From: Coraliomargarita sp.
GTDB lineage: Bacteria; Verrucomicrobiota; Verrucomicrobiia; Opitutales; UBA953
Assembly: GCA_024638885.1 (NCBI GenBank)
Contig: JAHEJL010000020.1
Location: forward strand, 1-34,521
Length of the DNA stretch: 34,521 nt
Direction of reading: 5' to 3'
The notes under the pieces: generated by a model
The model's input: the letters and a program-made list of their open reading frames with translations, nothing else
Database searches by the model: none
Told to the model about the DNA's origin: nothing
Shown here: positions 1 to 8,131 of the stretch, piece by piece
How the letters are laid out: every line of letters starts with the position of its first letter
Position numbering within the stretch: position 1 is the first letter of the stretch
Made by a program: the position numbers and the translations under genes

Positions 1-455
1 CGGTCGTCTGGGCCGGCAACTACTCCGTCGGCGTCACGTTGCTCAACGCCCTCGTCCGCCAGGCCGCCCGCTCGCTCGCCGACGCCGGCCGCTGGGACGT
101 CGAGGTGCTCGAGATGCACCATCGACTCAAGAAGGACGCGCCCTCCGGCACCGCCGAGACGCTCCTCAAGATCCTGCTCGAAGAGCGCCAGCTCGCCAAG
201 GAAGCCCTCAAGCACGGCCGCGACGGCCTGGTCGGCGAACGCCCTCTCGATGAGATCGGCGTGCACGCCATCCGCGGCGGCGACGTCGTGGGCGACCACA
301 CGGTCCTCTTCGCCGCCGAAGGCGAACGCCTCGAACTCACGCACAAGGCTTCCAACCGCGAGATCTTCGCGCGTGGCGCCGTCCGCGCCGCCCGCTGGCT
401 GAAGAGCCAGCCCGCCGGCCTGTACGGCATGGAAGATGTGTTGGGCCTCAATTAA
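1..455 (+). CDS. dapB: 4-hydroxy-tetrahydrodipicolinate reductase, C-terminal part (5' end outside window)
   Basis: Reduces the dipicolinate intermediate with NAD(P)H in the cytoplasmic lysine/diaminopimelate pathway. The reading frame is open from base 3, so the gene enters from the left and only about 150 C-terminal residues are visible. They include NYSVGV, which matches the N(F/Y)SVGV stretch at the start of the DapB C-terminal domain, and EMHHRLKKDAPSGTA, the family signature carrying the catalytic HH pair, the lysine and the substrate-binding GT. The C-terminal domain, which forms the tetramer interface and substrate site, looks complete and ends GMEDVLGLN. The stop codon lies in the loop of a perfect 7 bp hairpin that leads straight into a repeat island. 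The N-terminal Rossmann half cannot be assessed. Confidence 0.95.
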   Translation, partial: VVWAGNYSVGVTLLNALVRQAARSLADAGRWDVEVLEMHHRLKKDAPSGTAETLLKILLEERQLAKEALKHGRDGLVGERPLDEIGVHAIRGGDVVGDHTVLFAAEGERLELTHKASNREIFARGAVRAARWLKSQPAGLYGMEDVLGLN

Positions 456-462
456 GAGGCCC
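443..462 (+). terminator. Hairpin enclosing the dapB stop codon
   Basis: GGGCCTC / GAGGCCC form a perfect 7 bp stem with loop AATTAA, and the TAA of dapB is in the loop. There is no T-tract. The right arm is also the first word of repeat module R, so the hairpin is part gene and part island. A role in termination is inferred. Confidence 0.45.
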
Positions 463-509
463 GGTTGACCAGAGGCCCCGAGGCCCAGAAAAGACCGCAC
501 TGCATCGAG

Positions 510-537
510 GTAGGGGCAGTACCGCGTGCTGCCCTAG
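510..537. repeat. Single GTAGGG-footed hairpin (type f)
   Basis: GTAGG is followed by GGCAG...CTGCC, a stem with a GC-rich loop, ending CCTAG. A related hairpin with stem GGGCAGCAC-CGC-GTGCTGCCC lies at 31795-31818. Confidence 0.65.
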
Positions 538-547
538 TTGCTTCATT

Positions 548-705
548 TCGGGTGGCAGGTGGCAGCCTCAGGTGGCGGGTGGCGGGAAACCATTCTCGGG
601 TCCCGGGTCTCGGCAATCGGGTATCAGGTTCGATATTCTGGTTCAGGTACAGGTCGCAGGATAAACCCGCCACCTGCCACCCGTGGCCGCCACCCGCCAC
701 CTGAA
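548..705. repeat. Inverted arms of GGTGGC(A/G)GGTGGC repeats
   Basis: The left arm reads GGGTGGCAGGTGGCAGCCTC and continues with GGTGGCGGGTGGC. The right arm (665-705) is close to its reverse complement. The interior is unlike any other sequence in the window. Left-arm-like copies alone recur at 24905-24945 and 31832-31880. Confidence 0.6.
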
Positions 706-769
706 ACGAAACCCACCGCATCCGTTCCGATTCCCGATCTCCCCTTTTATTATGCATCGGTTGCATCGG

Positions 770-829
770 GTAGGGGCACGATTCATCGTGCACTCCTCCT
801 CGGAGGGCGCGGCGTAGCCACGCCCCTAC
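770..829. repeat. GTAGGG...CCCTAC two-hairpin unit, type b, copy 1
   Basis: A 60 bp unit. Hairpin 1 is GCACGA-TTCA-TCGTGC. Hairpin 2 is GGGCGCGGC-GTA-GCCACGCCC, with one mismatch. GTAG sits at the left foot and CTAC at the right foot. The other copies are 15375-15434 and 24787-24846, both exactly 60 bp. Confidence 0.8.
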
Positions 830-853
830 CCTTGGCCGCCCTGCGGCGGCCTG

Positions 854-907
854 GTAGGGCTGGCCATCCTTGGCCGGCCGCGGCCGAGCAGGGATGCTCG
901 GCCCTAC
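854..907. repeat. GTAGGG...CCCTAC two-hairpin unit, type a, copy 1
   Basis: A 54 bp unit. Hairpin 1 is GCTGGCC...GGCCGGC, with one G-T pair. Hairpin 2 is GGCCGAGCA-GGGA-TGCTCGGCC, perfect. It is repeated with the same length at 25209-25262 and 31888-31941. Confidence 0.85.
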
Positions 908-919
908 CACGATGCATCA

Positions 920-993
920 CTCAAAGGGAAACCGGATGATTGGCTGGGGCATATGCCCACAGCATAAGATCCGGTTCCCGGTCTCCCCTTGAG
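920..993. repeat. S palindrome, copy 1
   Basis: CTCAAAGGGAAACCGG pairs with CCGGTTCCCGGTCTCCCCTTGAG across a short variable centre containing GATTGGCTGGGG. This copy lacks the GAGACCGG step of the left arm seen in other copies. Confidence 0.75.
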
Positions 994-1034
994 TTAAACC
1001 CATGCCCACTTGTCACCGTGCCAGCATGGCCCCT

Positions 1035-1058
1035 CGCTCGGCGTTTACCTCCCGAGCG
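1035..1058 (-). terminator. Hairpin enclosing the ruvA stop codon
   Basis: CGCTCGG / CCGAGCG is a perfect 7 bp stem. Its 10-base loop contains TTA, the ruvA stop read on the minus strand. It directly abuts the inverted L arm. It is T-poor, so it is not a standard intrinsic terminator. Confidence 0.45.
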
Positions 1059-1647
1059 CGGCCTTCACCAACTGATCCGCGGTCGCGCCGGCGCCGAGCT
1101 TCGTGAGCGCGGCGCGGACGCCCTTGTCGGCGTCGGGCGCCTTGAAGCCGAGCGCGATGAGCGCGGCGACGGCGTCCGTCGCGGGCGTGGGCTGGGCGGC
1201 GACGATGGTCGCGGCAGCCGCCGGAGCGGCGCCGGGGCCTTCGAGGCCGACCTTATCCTTGAGCTCCATGACGAGACGCTCGGCGGTCTTCTTGCCGATG
1301 CCGGGACACTGGGAAAGCAGGGCGACGTCGCCGCGGATGATCGCGTCGCGCAGGATCGGCAGCGCGAGGCGGCTGAGGATGTTCAACGCCATCTTGGGGC
1401 CGACGCCCGACACCTTTTCGACGAGCAGCTTGAAGAACTCGCGTTCCTCGGCGACGGCGAAGCCGTAGAGGGCCTGGCCGTCCTCGCGGAAGACGTGGTG
1501 GATGAGCAGGAAGACTTCCGCGCCGATCTTCGGCAGACGCTCCGCGGTCGTGACCGGGACGTTGACCTCGTAGCCCACGCCCGACGACTCGATGACGACG
1601 CGCAGGACGCCGGCTTCGATGAGCTTGCCGCGGAGGGAGACGATCAT
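1045..1647 (-). CDS. ruvA: Holliday junction branch migration protein RuvA
   Basis: RuvA tetramers bind the four-way junction and load the RuvB motor in recombinational repair. The 200 residues are the usual family length. The N-terminal OB fold starts MIVSLRGKL and contains GVGYEVNVP. The middle domain has the two helix-hairpin-helix motifs VSGVGPKMALNIL and CPGIGKKTAERL, the second followed by VMELKDK. An Ala/Pro-rich flexible linker then leads to a small C-terminal RuvB-binding domain ending TADQLVKAALGR. It is the last gene of a minus-strand run after lptG and rlmI, 30 bp behind rlmI. No ruvB or ruvC is in the window. Confidence 0.97.
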   Translation of the reverse strand: MIVSLRGKLIEAGVLRVVIESSGVGYEVNVPVTTAERLPKIGAEVFLLIHHVFREDGQALYGFAVAEEREFFKLLVEKVSGVGPKMALNILSRLALPILRDAIIRGDVALLSQCPGIGKKTAERLVMELKDKVGLEGPGAAPAAAATIVAAQPTPATDAVAALIALGFKAPDADKGVRAALTKLGAGATADQLVKAALGR

Positions 1648-1677
1648 GGCGCGATGAAAGCGGAAGCGGTCCGGGAG

Positions 1678-2832
1678 TTAAGCCCGAATCTCGATGATGA
1701 AACCCTTCAGGTAGCGGCTCTCGGGGAAGTTCAGCAACACCGGGTGGTCGGCCGGCTGCGACGTGCGTTCCAGCACGACGGCCTCGCGACGGGCGTCCGA
1801 CGCGGCGGCTTCGATGACCTCGAGGTACATCTCTTCCGAGACGCGGTGCGAGCAGGAGTAGGTCGCCAGGATGCCGCCCGGGGCGAGCAGGCGGAGCGCG
1901 CGGAGATTCAGTTCCTTATAACCGCGGAGGGCGCCGTCGACGGCGTCCTTGCTGCGGGCGAAGGGCGGCGGATCGAGCACGATGAGGTCGAAGGACGCCT
2001 CGCGGTGTTCCGTGAACCAGTCGAAGACGTTGGCGACCTCGAAGGAAGCGCTGAGGCCGTTGCGTTCGGCGGCCGAGCGGGCGGCGGCGATGGCGTCCTC
2101 GGACTGGTCGAGGCCGAGCACGCTGGCGGCGCCGGCCTTGGCGCAGGCGAGGCCGAAGCCGCCCTGGTTGCAGAAGGCGTCGAGCACGCGGCGGCCCTTG
2201 GCGAGCTTCGCGACGTTCTGATGCTGGTCGAGCTGGTCGAGGTAGGTGCCGGTCTTCTGGCCGCCCATGAGGTCGATGAGCACCTGCACGCCGCCGACTT
2301 CCATCCACGAGGGTTCGAGCGGCTTGCCCGAGACCGTACGGATCTCCTGGCGGAGGCCTTCGAGCTTACGCGTCGCGGCGTCGTTGCGGAGGACGATCTC
2401 GCGCGGCTTCAGCAGGCGCTGGAGGACGTCGATGATCGTGGCGAGGCGGCGGTCGATGCCGCAGGTCAGCGCCTGGATCGTGATGAGGTCGTTGTAGCGG
2501 TCGACGACGAGACCCGGGAGGCTGTCGGCCTCGGACCAGATCAGGCGGCACACCGGCTTGCCGGCGCGGCGGTGGACGGAGGCCGTGACGAGCTCCTCGA
2601 GCAGCGGGCCGTCGAGGGTGATCGGGCGACGCGAGTAGCGGCGCCAGGCGATCTGCGACTTGCCGTTCCAGAGGCCGGCTCCGAGGCAGCGGCCCTTGAG
2701 GTCGGTCAGTTCGACGCAGTCGCCGTCGACCGGCGGTTCGCCGACGAACTCGACTTCGCCGAGGAAGGCCCAGGGGTGACCCCGGAGTGCGCGCACGGGA
2801 CGTCCGGGGCGGATACGAATGGCTCTAAGCAT
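1678..2832 (-). CDS. rlmI: RlmI-family rRNA (cytosine-C5) methyltransferase with N-terminal PUA domain
   Basis: Predicted S-adenosylmethionine-dependent methyltransferase acting on rRNA; the family prototype makes m5C1962 in 23S rRNA. The 384 residues begin with a PUA-like RNA-binding region (about 1-80, with GHPWAF). A central EEHD-like part follows, then a Rossmann methyltransferase with the SAM loop DAFCNQGGFGLACA, the acidic step LGLDQSEDA, motif IV DLIVLDPPPF, and TYSCSHRVSEEMY, whose Cys is the family's catalytic region. The ATG lies 3 bp beyond the lptG stop, so the two are probably translated together. The exact target base is inferred from the family and could differ. Confidence 0.88.
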   Translation of the reverse strand: MLRAIRIRPGRPVRALRGHPWAFLGEVEFVGEPPVDGDCVELTDLKGRCLGAGLWNGKSQIAWRRYSRRPITLDGPLLEELVTASVHRRAGKPVCRLIWSEADSLPGLVVDRYNDLITIQALTCGIDRRLATIIDVLQRLLKPREIVLRNDAATRKLEGLRQEIRTVSGKPLEPSWMEVGGVQVLIDLMGGQKTGTYLDQLDQHQNVAKLAKGRRVLDAFCNQGGFGLACAKAGAASVLGLDQSEDAIAAARSAAERNGLSASFEVANVFDWFTEHREASFDLIVLDPPPFARSKDAVDGALRGYKELNLRALRLLAPGGILATYSCSHRVSEEMYLEVIEAAASDARREAVVLERTSQPADHPVLLNFPESRYLKGFIIEIRA

Positions 2833-2835
2833 GGA

Positions 2836-3972
2836 TTAATTGACGGCCCTCAGCTTCGGGATGACCCACAGCGCCGCGAGGGTCGCCGGGATCCAGGCCG
2901 CGATCATCGGCGGCAAGGCGCCGCTCTCGCCGAAGGCGGAGCAGAACGAGGAGAGGAAGTAGAAGCCGAGGAAAAGGCCGAAGGTCTTGGCGACGCCCAC
3001 CATCGGGCTGATGCGGCCGGCGCGGACGGAGAACGGGATCGCGACGGCGACGACCACGAGGCAGATGGCCGGGGCCGACAGGATCGAGTGGTAGCGCATC
3101 GCGTAGGCGGCGTTCTGGCCGCCGGGGTTGGAGCCGGCCAGCTCGACGAAGCGGGAGACCTCGCGGAGCGAGAGCTTGTCGGCGTCCTTGGTGGAATAGA
3201 ACATCACCTCGGGATCGTCGTCGTAGTCCGCGAGCGCGAGCTCCTTGAAGCGCGGCTGGGCCATGAGCGAGCCCGTGGCCGGATCGAAGCGGAGGTCGCG
3301 GCCTTCGCGGAAGGTCCAGCGCCAGCCGAGCGCGGTCTTGCGGAATTCGGCGAAGCGGGCCGTCACGCGGCGCACCTCGCGGTTCTGTTCGTCGAAGGAG
3401 TGGACGATGACCTCGAACGCCTGGCCGGTGGTGAGGCCGAGGTGGGAGATGAGCCAGAGACGGCGGGCCTTGGCGTTCTCGAACGAGACCGCGTAGGCCT
3501 GGCCCTTCGGGATCGTCGCGCCGCCCTTGGCCTTGAGCGCGGCGAACTGGGCTTCTTCGACGAGGCCGTTCTGGACCTCGAGGGCGTCGGGCACCAGGAC
3601 CGCGTTGAGCAGGGCGAGGAGGCCGGCCATGAACACGCCGGCCGCCCAAAGGGGAGCCGTCAGGCGCCACATGCCGATGCCGGCGGCGCGGGCGGCGGAG
3701 ATCTCCTGGTTCCGGTTCATCGTCGCGAGGACGAAGATGACCGAGATCAGCAGGGAGATCGGGATGAGCATCGACAGGCTCTTCACCAGGCCGAGCAGCA
3801 TGAAGGCGATGATCGTGCCGACGGAGGCGCCCCAGCCCAGGAAGTCGGGAATCCAGTTATAACCCTCGGAAAGCAGCAGCAATCCCATGAAACTGAGCAT
3901 GGAAAGGGCGAAGACCTTGGCCCATTCGGCGAGGATATAGCGGTCAAGGATGCGCACTTCCCGGAATGACAC
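2836..3972 (-). CDS. lptG: LptF/LptG-family permease of the LPS export ABC transporter
   Basis: Inner-membrane subunit that, with LptB and a partner permease, pulls lipopolysaccharide out of the membrane toward LptC/LptA. Motif RILDRYILAEW at the N-terminus, three or four membrane segments within the first 130 residues, a long periplasmic beta-jellyroll-like part (about 150-290), and a further membrane cluster near the C-terminus (SAPAICLVVVAVAIPFSVRAG) form the YjgP/YjgQ plan. The frame is open upstream to 4062, but those 30 residues look non-coding. I chose the GTG at 3972 because a GGGAGG lies upstream; a GTG at 3957 is also possible. The N-terminal DRY suggests LptG rather than LptF. No lptF is in the window. 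Confidence 0.87.
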   Translation of the reverse strand: MSFREVRILDRYILAEWAKVFALSMLSFMGLLLLSEGYNWIPDFLGWGASVGTIIAFMLLGLVKSLSMLIPISLLISVIFVLATMNRNQEISAARAAGIGMWRLTAPLWAAGVFMAGLLALLNAVLVPDALEVQNGLVEEAQFAALKAKGGATIPKGQAYAVSFENAKARRLWLISHLGLTTGQAFEVIVHSFDEQNREVRRVTARFAEFRKTALGWRWTFREGRDLRFDPATGSLMAQPRFKELALADYDDDPEVMFYSTKDADKLSLREVSRFVELAGSNPGGQNAAYAMRYHSILSAPAICLVVVAVAIPFSVRAGRISPMVGVAKTFGLFLGFYFLSSFCSAFGESGALPPMIAAWIPATLAALWVIPKLRAVN

Positions 3973-4062
3973 CAGACCGGGCCCTCCCAGCAACCCCAAA
4001 CCATGACCGGAGGGGGCGGAGATAGGTTGAAACATCCCGGCCGCCGACCTGTATAAAACCAA

Positions 4063-4151
4063 GAGGCCACCCTACCCTCCGGTCGGATCCTACAACCCGA
4101 CCTTCGCTTCCGGCCATTCCGCCGACGGCCTCCTCCTGCTAAACTCTCCCC
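4063..4151. other. Short divergent spacer between lptG and the PSCyt1 gene
   Basis: It must carry promoters for both directions if both start here. TATAAA at 4051-4057 gives a possible minus-strand -10, but no convincing -35 is visible. No repeat module is present apart from one isolated CCCTACC. Confidence 0.3.
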
Positions 4152-6656
4152 ATGCCCCGGATCAGCCCCCTGCTCGCCGCGCTCGTCGTCGCCCTCCCCG
4201 CCGTCGGCGCCAAGCTCGACTACAACGAGGACGTGCGCCCGATCCTGGCGGAGAACTGCTTCTACTGCCACGGCCCCGACGCCAACAAGCGCAAGGCCAA
4301 GCTGCGTCTCGACGTCCGCGAGGACGCGCTCAAGCACAAGGCCTTCGTCCCGGGCGACGCCGAAGCCAGCGACCTCCTCAAGCGACTCTCGTCCAAGGAT
4401 TCCGACGAAGTGATGCCGCCGCCGGACTCGCATCGCACGGTCACCGCCGCCCAGAAGGAGATCCTGCGGCGCTGGATCGCCGAAGGCGCCGAGTACCAGC
4501 CGCACTGGGCGTTCGTCGCGCCCGTCCGCCCCGCCCTGCCCGCCAACGGCGAGCGGCACCCCGTCGACGCCTTCGTGGTCGCGAAGCTGGCCAAGGCCGG
4601 CCTGACGCTTTCGCCCGAAGCCCCCAAGGCCACGCTGCTGCGCCGCCTCTCGCTCGACCTCATCGGCCTGCCGCCCACGCCGGAGGAGACCGCCGCCTTC
4701 CTCGCCGACCCAAGCCCCGACGCCTACGAGAAGCAGGTCGACCGCCTGATGGCCTCGCCGCACTACGGCGAACGCATGGCCCTGCCCTGGCTCGACGCCT
4801 CGCGCTACGCGGACAGCAACGGCTTCCAGCAGGACGGCGACACCTTCCAGTGGATCTGGCGCGACTGGCTCGTGCGGAACCTCAACGCCGACAAGCCGTT
4901 CGACCAGCTGAGCACCGAGATGCTCGCGGGCGACCTGCTCCCGAACGCCACGCTCGACCAGAAGATCGCCACGGCCTTCAACCGTAACCACATCCTCAAC
5001 GGCGAAGGCGGCAACATCCCGGAAGAACAGCGCTTCAACAGCCTCTTCGACCGCGTCGAGAGCACCACGACCACCTGGCTCGGCCTCACGGTCGCCTGCG
5101 CGCAGTGCCACGACCACAAGTACGACCCGATCACGCAGAAGGACTACTACCAGTGGCTCGACGCCTTCAACCACGTGAAGGAGCGCGGCACCCCGGGCGG
5201 CGGCGTCACGCAGACCGGCGGCCGCAGCCGCTTCCGCCTCGACACCACCGTCGTCGAAGCGCCCTCGCCCGCGCAGGCCGCCGAGCTCGCGAAGCTGCAG
5301 GCCGACTTCGACGCCGTGAACAAGGACTTCTTCACGCATCAGACCAAGGCCTTCGAGGCCTGGCTCGCCAAGCCGGCCAAGGACAAGGGCATGCTGCCCA
5401 AGGAACTCGAAGCCCTGCTCGCGCCCGATAAGAAGCGCACCGCCGCCGAGACCAAGAAGCTCCGCGAACACTATACCAAGAACGTCTTCCCCGAAGACCG
5501 TAAGGGCATCGCGGCGTTCAAGCAGATCGACCGCGCGAAGATGCTGCTCGACGGCTACCGCGGCGACATCCTGCCGCGCGTGATGGTGATGGGCGACGAC
5601 CAGCCGCGTGAGACCAACATCCTCGACCGTGGCGCCTACCTTTCGAAGAAGGACAAGGTCACCTTCGACGCGCCCGGCTTCCTGCCGCCGCTGCCGAAGG
5701 ACGCCCCCAAGAACCGCCTCGGCCTCGCGCAGTGGCTCTTCCGCCCCGAACACCCGCTGACCGCGCGCGTGCAGGTCAACCGCCAGTGGCAGCAGCTCTT
5801 CGGCAAGGGCATCGTGCGTACCTCCGAGGACCTCGGCGTGCAGAGCGACCGCCCCACGCACCAGGAACTGCTCGACTGGCTGTCCGTCGAGTTCCGCGAG
5901 TCCGGCTGGAAGACCAAGGCCCTCCAGAAGCTCATCGTCACCAGCAAGACCTACCGCCAGTCGAGCGTCGTCACCAAGGAGCACCTGCAGAAGGACCCCG
6001 AGAACAAGCTGCTCGCGCACGCCCCTCGCCTGCGCCTGCCTTCGTTGCTCCTCCGCGACGTCGCCCTGAGCTCGAGCGGCCTGCTCAACGCCAAGGTCGG
6101 CGGCGTGCCGGTCTACCCTTACCTGCCGGACAGCCCGTGGGAAAGCCTCGCGATCACCAAGGAGCGCGACTTCACCTACCCGCAGTCCAAGGGCGCGGAC
6201 CTCTACCGCCGTTCGCTCTACACCTTCTGGCGTCGGACCATCGCGCCGGTGAACATGTTCGACAGCTCCGCGCGCCAGACCTGCCGCGTGCGCACCGCGA
6301 TCACCTCGTCGCCCCTGCATGCGCTCACGATGCTCAACGACCCCACCTGGGTCGAAGCCGCCCGCGTGCTCGCCCAGCGCGTGATCAAGGAGCAGCCGAA
6401 CGACGAGGCCCGCCTCGCCCGCGCCTTCGCCCTCGTGCTCGGCCGCGCGACTGCCGGCCAGGAGCCCGCGCTCCTCGCCAAGATGCTCGCGAACCAGCGC
6501 GCCGTCTACCACCACACCAACCCTAACGCCGCGGAAGCCCTCCTCGCCATCGGCGAGAGCAAGCGCGACGCCACTATCCGCGCCGCCGAGCACGCCGCGT
6601 TCACCGCGACCTGCCTGGCCCTCTACAACCTCGACGCCGCCGTCACCCGCGACTGA
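4152..6656 (+). CDS. PSCyt1 / DUF1549 / DUF1553 cell-surface protein
   Basis: Exported multidomain protein of a family expanded in Planctomycetes and Verrucomicrobia, function unproven. A signal peptide covers about residues 1-20 (LLAALVVALPAVGA). A PSCyt1 cytochrome-like domain follows, with haem motif C36-F-Y-C39-H40 and a MPPP at 88-91 that could supply the sixth ligand. The DUF1549 part runs from about 130 (HPVDAFVVAKL, LSLDLIGLPPTP, RYADSNGFQ) and contains a second CxxCH, C316-AQ-C319-H320, in TVACAQCHDHKYDPI. The DUF1553 part (about 560-810) carries PKNRLGLAQWL, QVNRQWQQLFGKG and MLNDPTW. At 834 residues it is a compact form without the carbohydrate-binding insertions common in longer relatives. 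The DUF1501 gene follows 5 bp downstream, the standard pairing for these families. Confidence 0.93.
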   Translation: MPRISPLLAALVVALPAVGAKLDYNEDVRPILAENCFYCHGPDANKRKAKLRLDVREDALKHKAFVPGDAEASDLLKRLSSKDSDEVMPPPDSHRTVTAAQKEILRRWIAEGAEYQPHWAFVAPVRPALPANGERHPVDAFVVAKLAKAGLTLSPEAPKATLLRRLSLDLIGLPPTPEETAAFLADPSPDAYEKQVDRLMASPHYGERMALPWLDASRYADSNGFQQDGDTFQWIWRDWLVRNLNADKPFDQLSTEMLAGDLLPNATLDQKIATAFNRNHILNGEGGNIPEEQRFNSLFDRVESTTTTWLGLTVACAQCHDHKYDPITQKDYYQWLDAFNHVKERGTPGGGVTQTGGRSRFRLDTTVVEAPSPAQAAELAKLQADFDAVNKDFFTHQTKAFEAWLAKPAKDKGMLPKELEALLAPDKKRTAAETKKLREHYTKNVFPEDRKGIAAFKQIDRAKMLLDGYRGDILPRVMVMGDDQPRETNILDRGAYLSKKDKVTFDAPGFLPPLPKDAPKNRLGLAQWLFRPEHPLTARVQVNRQWQQLFGKGIVRTSEDLGVQSDRPTHQELLDWLSVEFRESGWKTKALQKLIVTSKTYRQSSVVTKEHLQKDPENKLLAHAPRLRLPSLLLRDVALSSSGLLNAKVGGVPVYPYLPDSPWESLAITKERDFTYPQSKGADLYRRSLYTFWRRTIAPVNMFDSSARQTCRVRTAITSSPLHALTMLNDPTWVEAARVLAQRVIKEQPNDEARLARAFALVLGRATAGQEPALLAKMLANQRAVYHHTNPNAAEALLAIGESKRDATIRAAEHAAFTATCLALYNLDAAVTRD

Positions 6657-6661
6657 ACCCC

Positions 6662-8131
6662 ATGGACTTCGAACTCTCTCCCTCCGAATGGCGCGAACGC
6701 CTGACGCGCCGCAGCTTCCTCAGCGCCGGCGTGCAAGGCATCGGGGCCGTCGCCCTCGGCTCCATGCTGGCCCGCGACCTCAAGGCCGCGCCCAACCCCG
6801 TCGGCGCCCTGCCCGGCCTCCCGCACTTCGCGCCGAAGGCCAAGCGCATGATCTGCCTCTGGCAGGGCGGCGGCCCTTCGCACGTCGACCTCTTCGACCA
6901 TAAGCCGCTCCTCGCCAAGATGGCCGGCGAGGACATCCCCGCCAGCGTGCGCGGCGACACCCGCCTCTCCACGATGTCGAGCGGCTACGCCAAGTTCCCG
7001 TGCGTCGGCGCGCTCAAGCCGTTCAAGAAGTGGGGTTCCAGCGGCATCGAGATGAGCGAGATGCTGCCGTACACCGGCGCCATCGCCGACGAGCTGTGCG
7101 TCGTCCGCTCGATGAACACCGAGGCGGTGAACCATGCGCCCGGCGTGACCTTCTTCATGACCGGCTCGCAGATCCCCGGCCGCCCGTCGATGGGCGCGTG
7201 GCTCTCCTACGGCCTCGGCTCGATGAACGAGGACCTCCCGGCCTACGTCGTCATGACGTCGTCCGACGCCGCCAAGACCTGCGGCCAGCTGTTCTTCGAG
7301 CACTACTGGTCCAACGGCTTCCTGCCCGGCAAGCACCAGGGCGTGCGTTTCCGCGGCGTCGGCGACCCCGTCCCGTACGTCAACAATCCCGCCGGCGTGA
7401 GCCGCGAGGCGCGGCGCACGATGCTCGACGACATGCAGGCGCTCAACCGCGCGCACCTCGGCCAGGCCGGCGACCCCGAGATCGACACGCGCATCTCGCA
7501 ATACGAGATGGCCTTCCGCATGCAGGCCTCCGTGCCGGACCTGCTCGACTTCAAGAACGAGCCCAAGTCGGTGCTCGAGATGTACGGCCCCGACGTCCTC
7601 AAGCCCGGCACGTTCGCCAACAACTGCCTGATCGCGCGCCGCCTCGCCGAGCGCGGCGTCCGCTTCACCCAGCTCATGCACGCCGGCTGGGACCAGCATA
7701 ACAACCTGACCACCGGCCAGCTCGCGCAGCAGTGCCTTGACACCGACCAGGCCAGCGCCGCGCTCGTGAAGGACCTCAAGCAACGCGGCCTGCTCGACGA
7801 CACCCTCGTCGTCTGGGGCGGCGAATTCGGCCGCACGCCGTTCGCGCAGAACCAGCAAGGTCAGGGCTTCAAGGGCCGCGACCATTTCGGCCGCGCCTAC
7901 TCCTGGTGGCTCGCCGGCGGCGGCATCAAGCCCGGCTACGTCCATGGCTCCACCGACGAGTTCGGCTGGAACATCACGAAGGACCCCGTCCACATCCACG
8001 ACATGCAGGCCACCCTCATGCACCTCTTCGGGATCAATCACGAGGGCCTCCTCTTCCGCTACCAGGGCCGCCAATTCCGCCTCACGGACGTCCACGGGCA
8101 CGTCGTGAAGGGCATCCTGAAACAGGCCTGA
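6662..8131 (+). CDS. DUF1501 family protein with twin-arginine signal
   Basis: A 489-residue member of the DUF1501 family, which has an alkaline-phosphatase/sulfatase-like fold. Many members are annotated as sulfatase-like, but no substrate is established. The N-terminus has R16-R17 in TRRSFLSAG followed by a hydrophobic stretch, the pattern of Tat export of a folded, metal-loaded protein. Family motifs are visible: CLWQGGGPSHVDLFDHKP near the start, HAGWDQHNN, VVWGGEFGRTPF and GRDHFGRAYSWWLAGGGIK. The Asp/His clusters are the likely metal ligands. It is co-transcribed with the PSCyt1/DUF1553 gene and is probably its functional partner at the cell surface. Confidence 0.94.
   Translation: MDFELSPSEWRERLTRRSFLSAGVQGIGAVALGSMLARDLKAAPNPVGALPGLPHFAPKAKRMICLWQGGGPSHVDLFDHKPLLAKMAGEDIPASVRGDTRLSTMSSGYAKFPCVGALKPFKKWGSSGIEMSEMLPYTGAIADELCVVRSMNTEAVNHAPGVTFFMTGSQIPGRPSMGAWLSYGLGSMNEDLPAYVVMTSSDAAKTCGQLFFEHYWSNGFLPGKHQGVRFRGVGDPVPYVNNPAGVSREARRTMLDDMQALNRAHLGQAGDPEIDTRISQYEMAFRMQASVPDLLDFKNEPKSVLEMYGPDVLKPGTFANNCLIARRLAERGVRFTQLMHAGWDQHNNLTTGQLAQQCLDTDQASAALVKDLKQRGLLDDTLVVWGGEFGRTPFAQNQQGQGFKGRDHFGRAYSWWLAGGGIKPGYVHGSTDEFGWNITKDPVHIHDMQATLMHLFGINHEGLLFRYQGRQFRLTDVHGHVVKGILKQA

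Larger units (their letters stand above)
456..1034. repeat. Repeat island 1, between convergent dapB and ruvA
   Basis: No gene is visible. In order it holds: module R (GAGGCCCGGTTGACCAG, 456-490); a GTAGGG hairpin (510-537); paired arms rich in GGTGGCGGGTGGC (548-588) and its complement (665-705); a 60 bp GTAGGG unit (770-829); a GGCCGCC-CTGC-GGCGGCC hairpin; a 54 bp GTAGGG unit (854-907); an S palindrome (920-993); and an inverted L arm (999-1034) next to the ruvA stop. The ORFs that cross it are open only because the repeats are GC-rich. Confidence 0.85.

Noticed and set aside
465..939. Open frames of 70-150 residues inside the islands
   Set aside because: They translate repeat modules. 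The same modules are read in different frames at different loci and no frame is kept.
940..3969. A 1009-residue plus-strand open frame over ruvA, rlmI and lptG
   Set aside because: It is antisense to three well-supported genes, and its product is low-complexity Arg/Glu/Ala/Asp, typical of a GC-rich shadow frame.
4063..4151. Degenerate GTAGGG hairpin in the lptG upstream spacer
   Set aside because: CCCTACC occurs once, but no stem pairs beside it.
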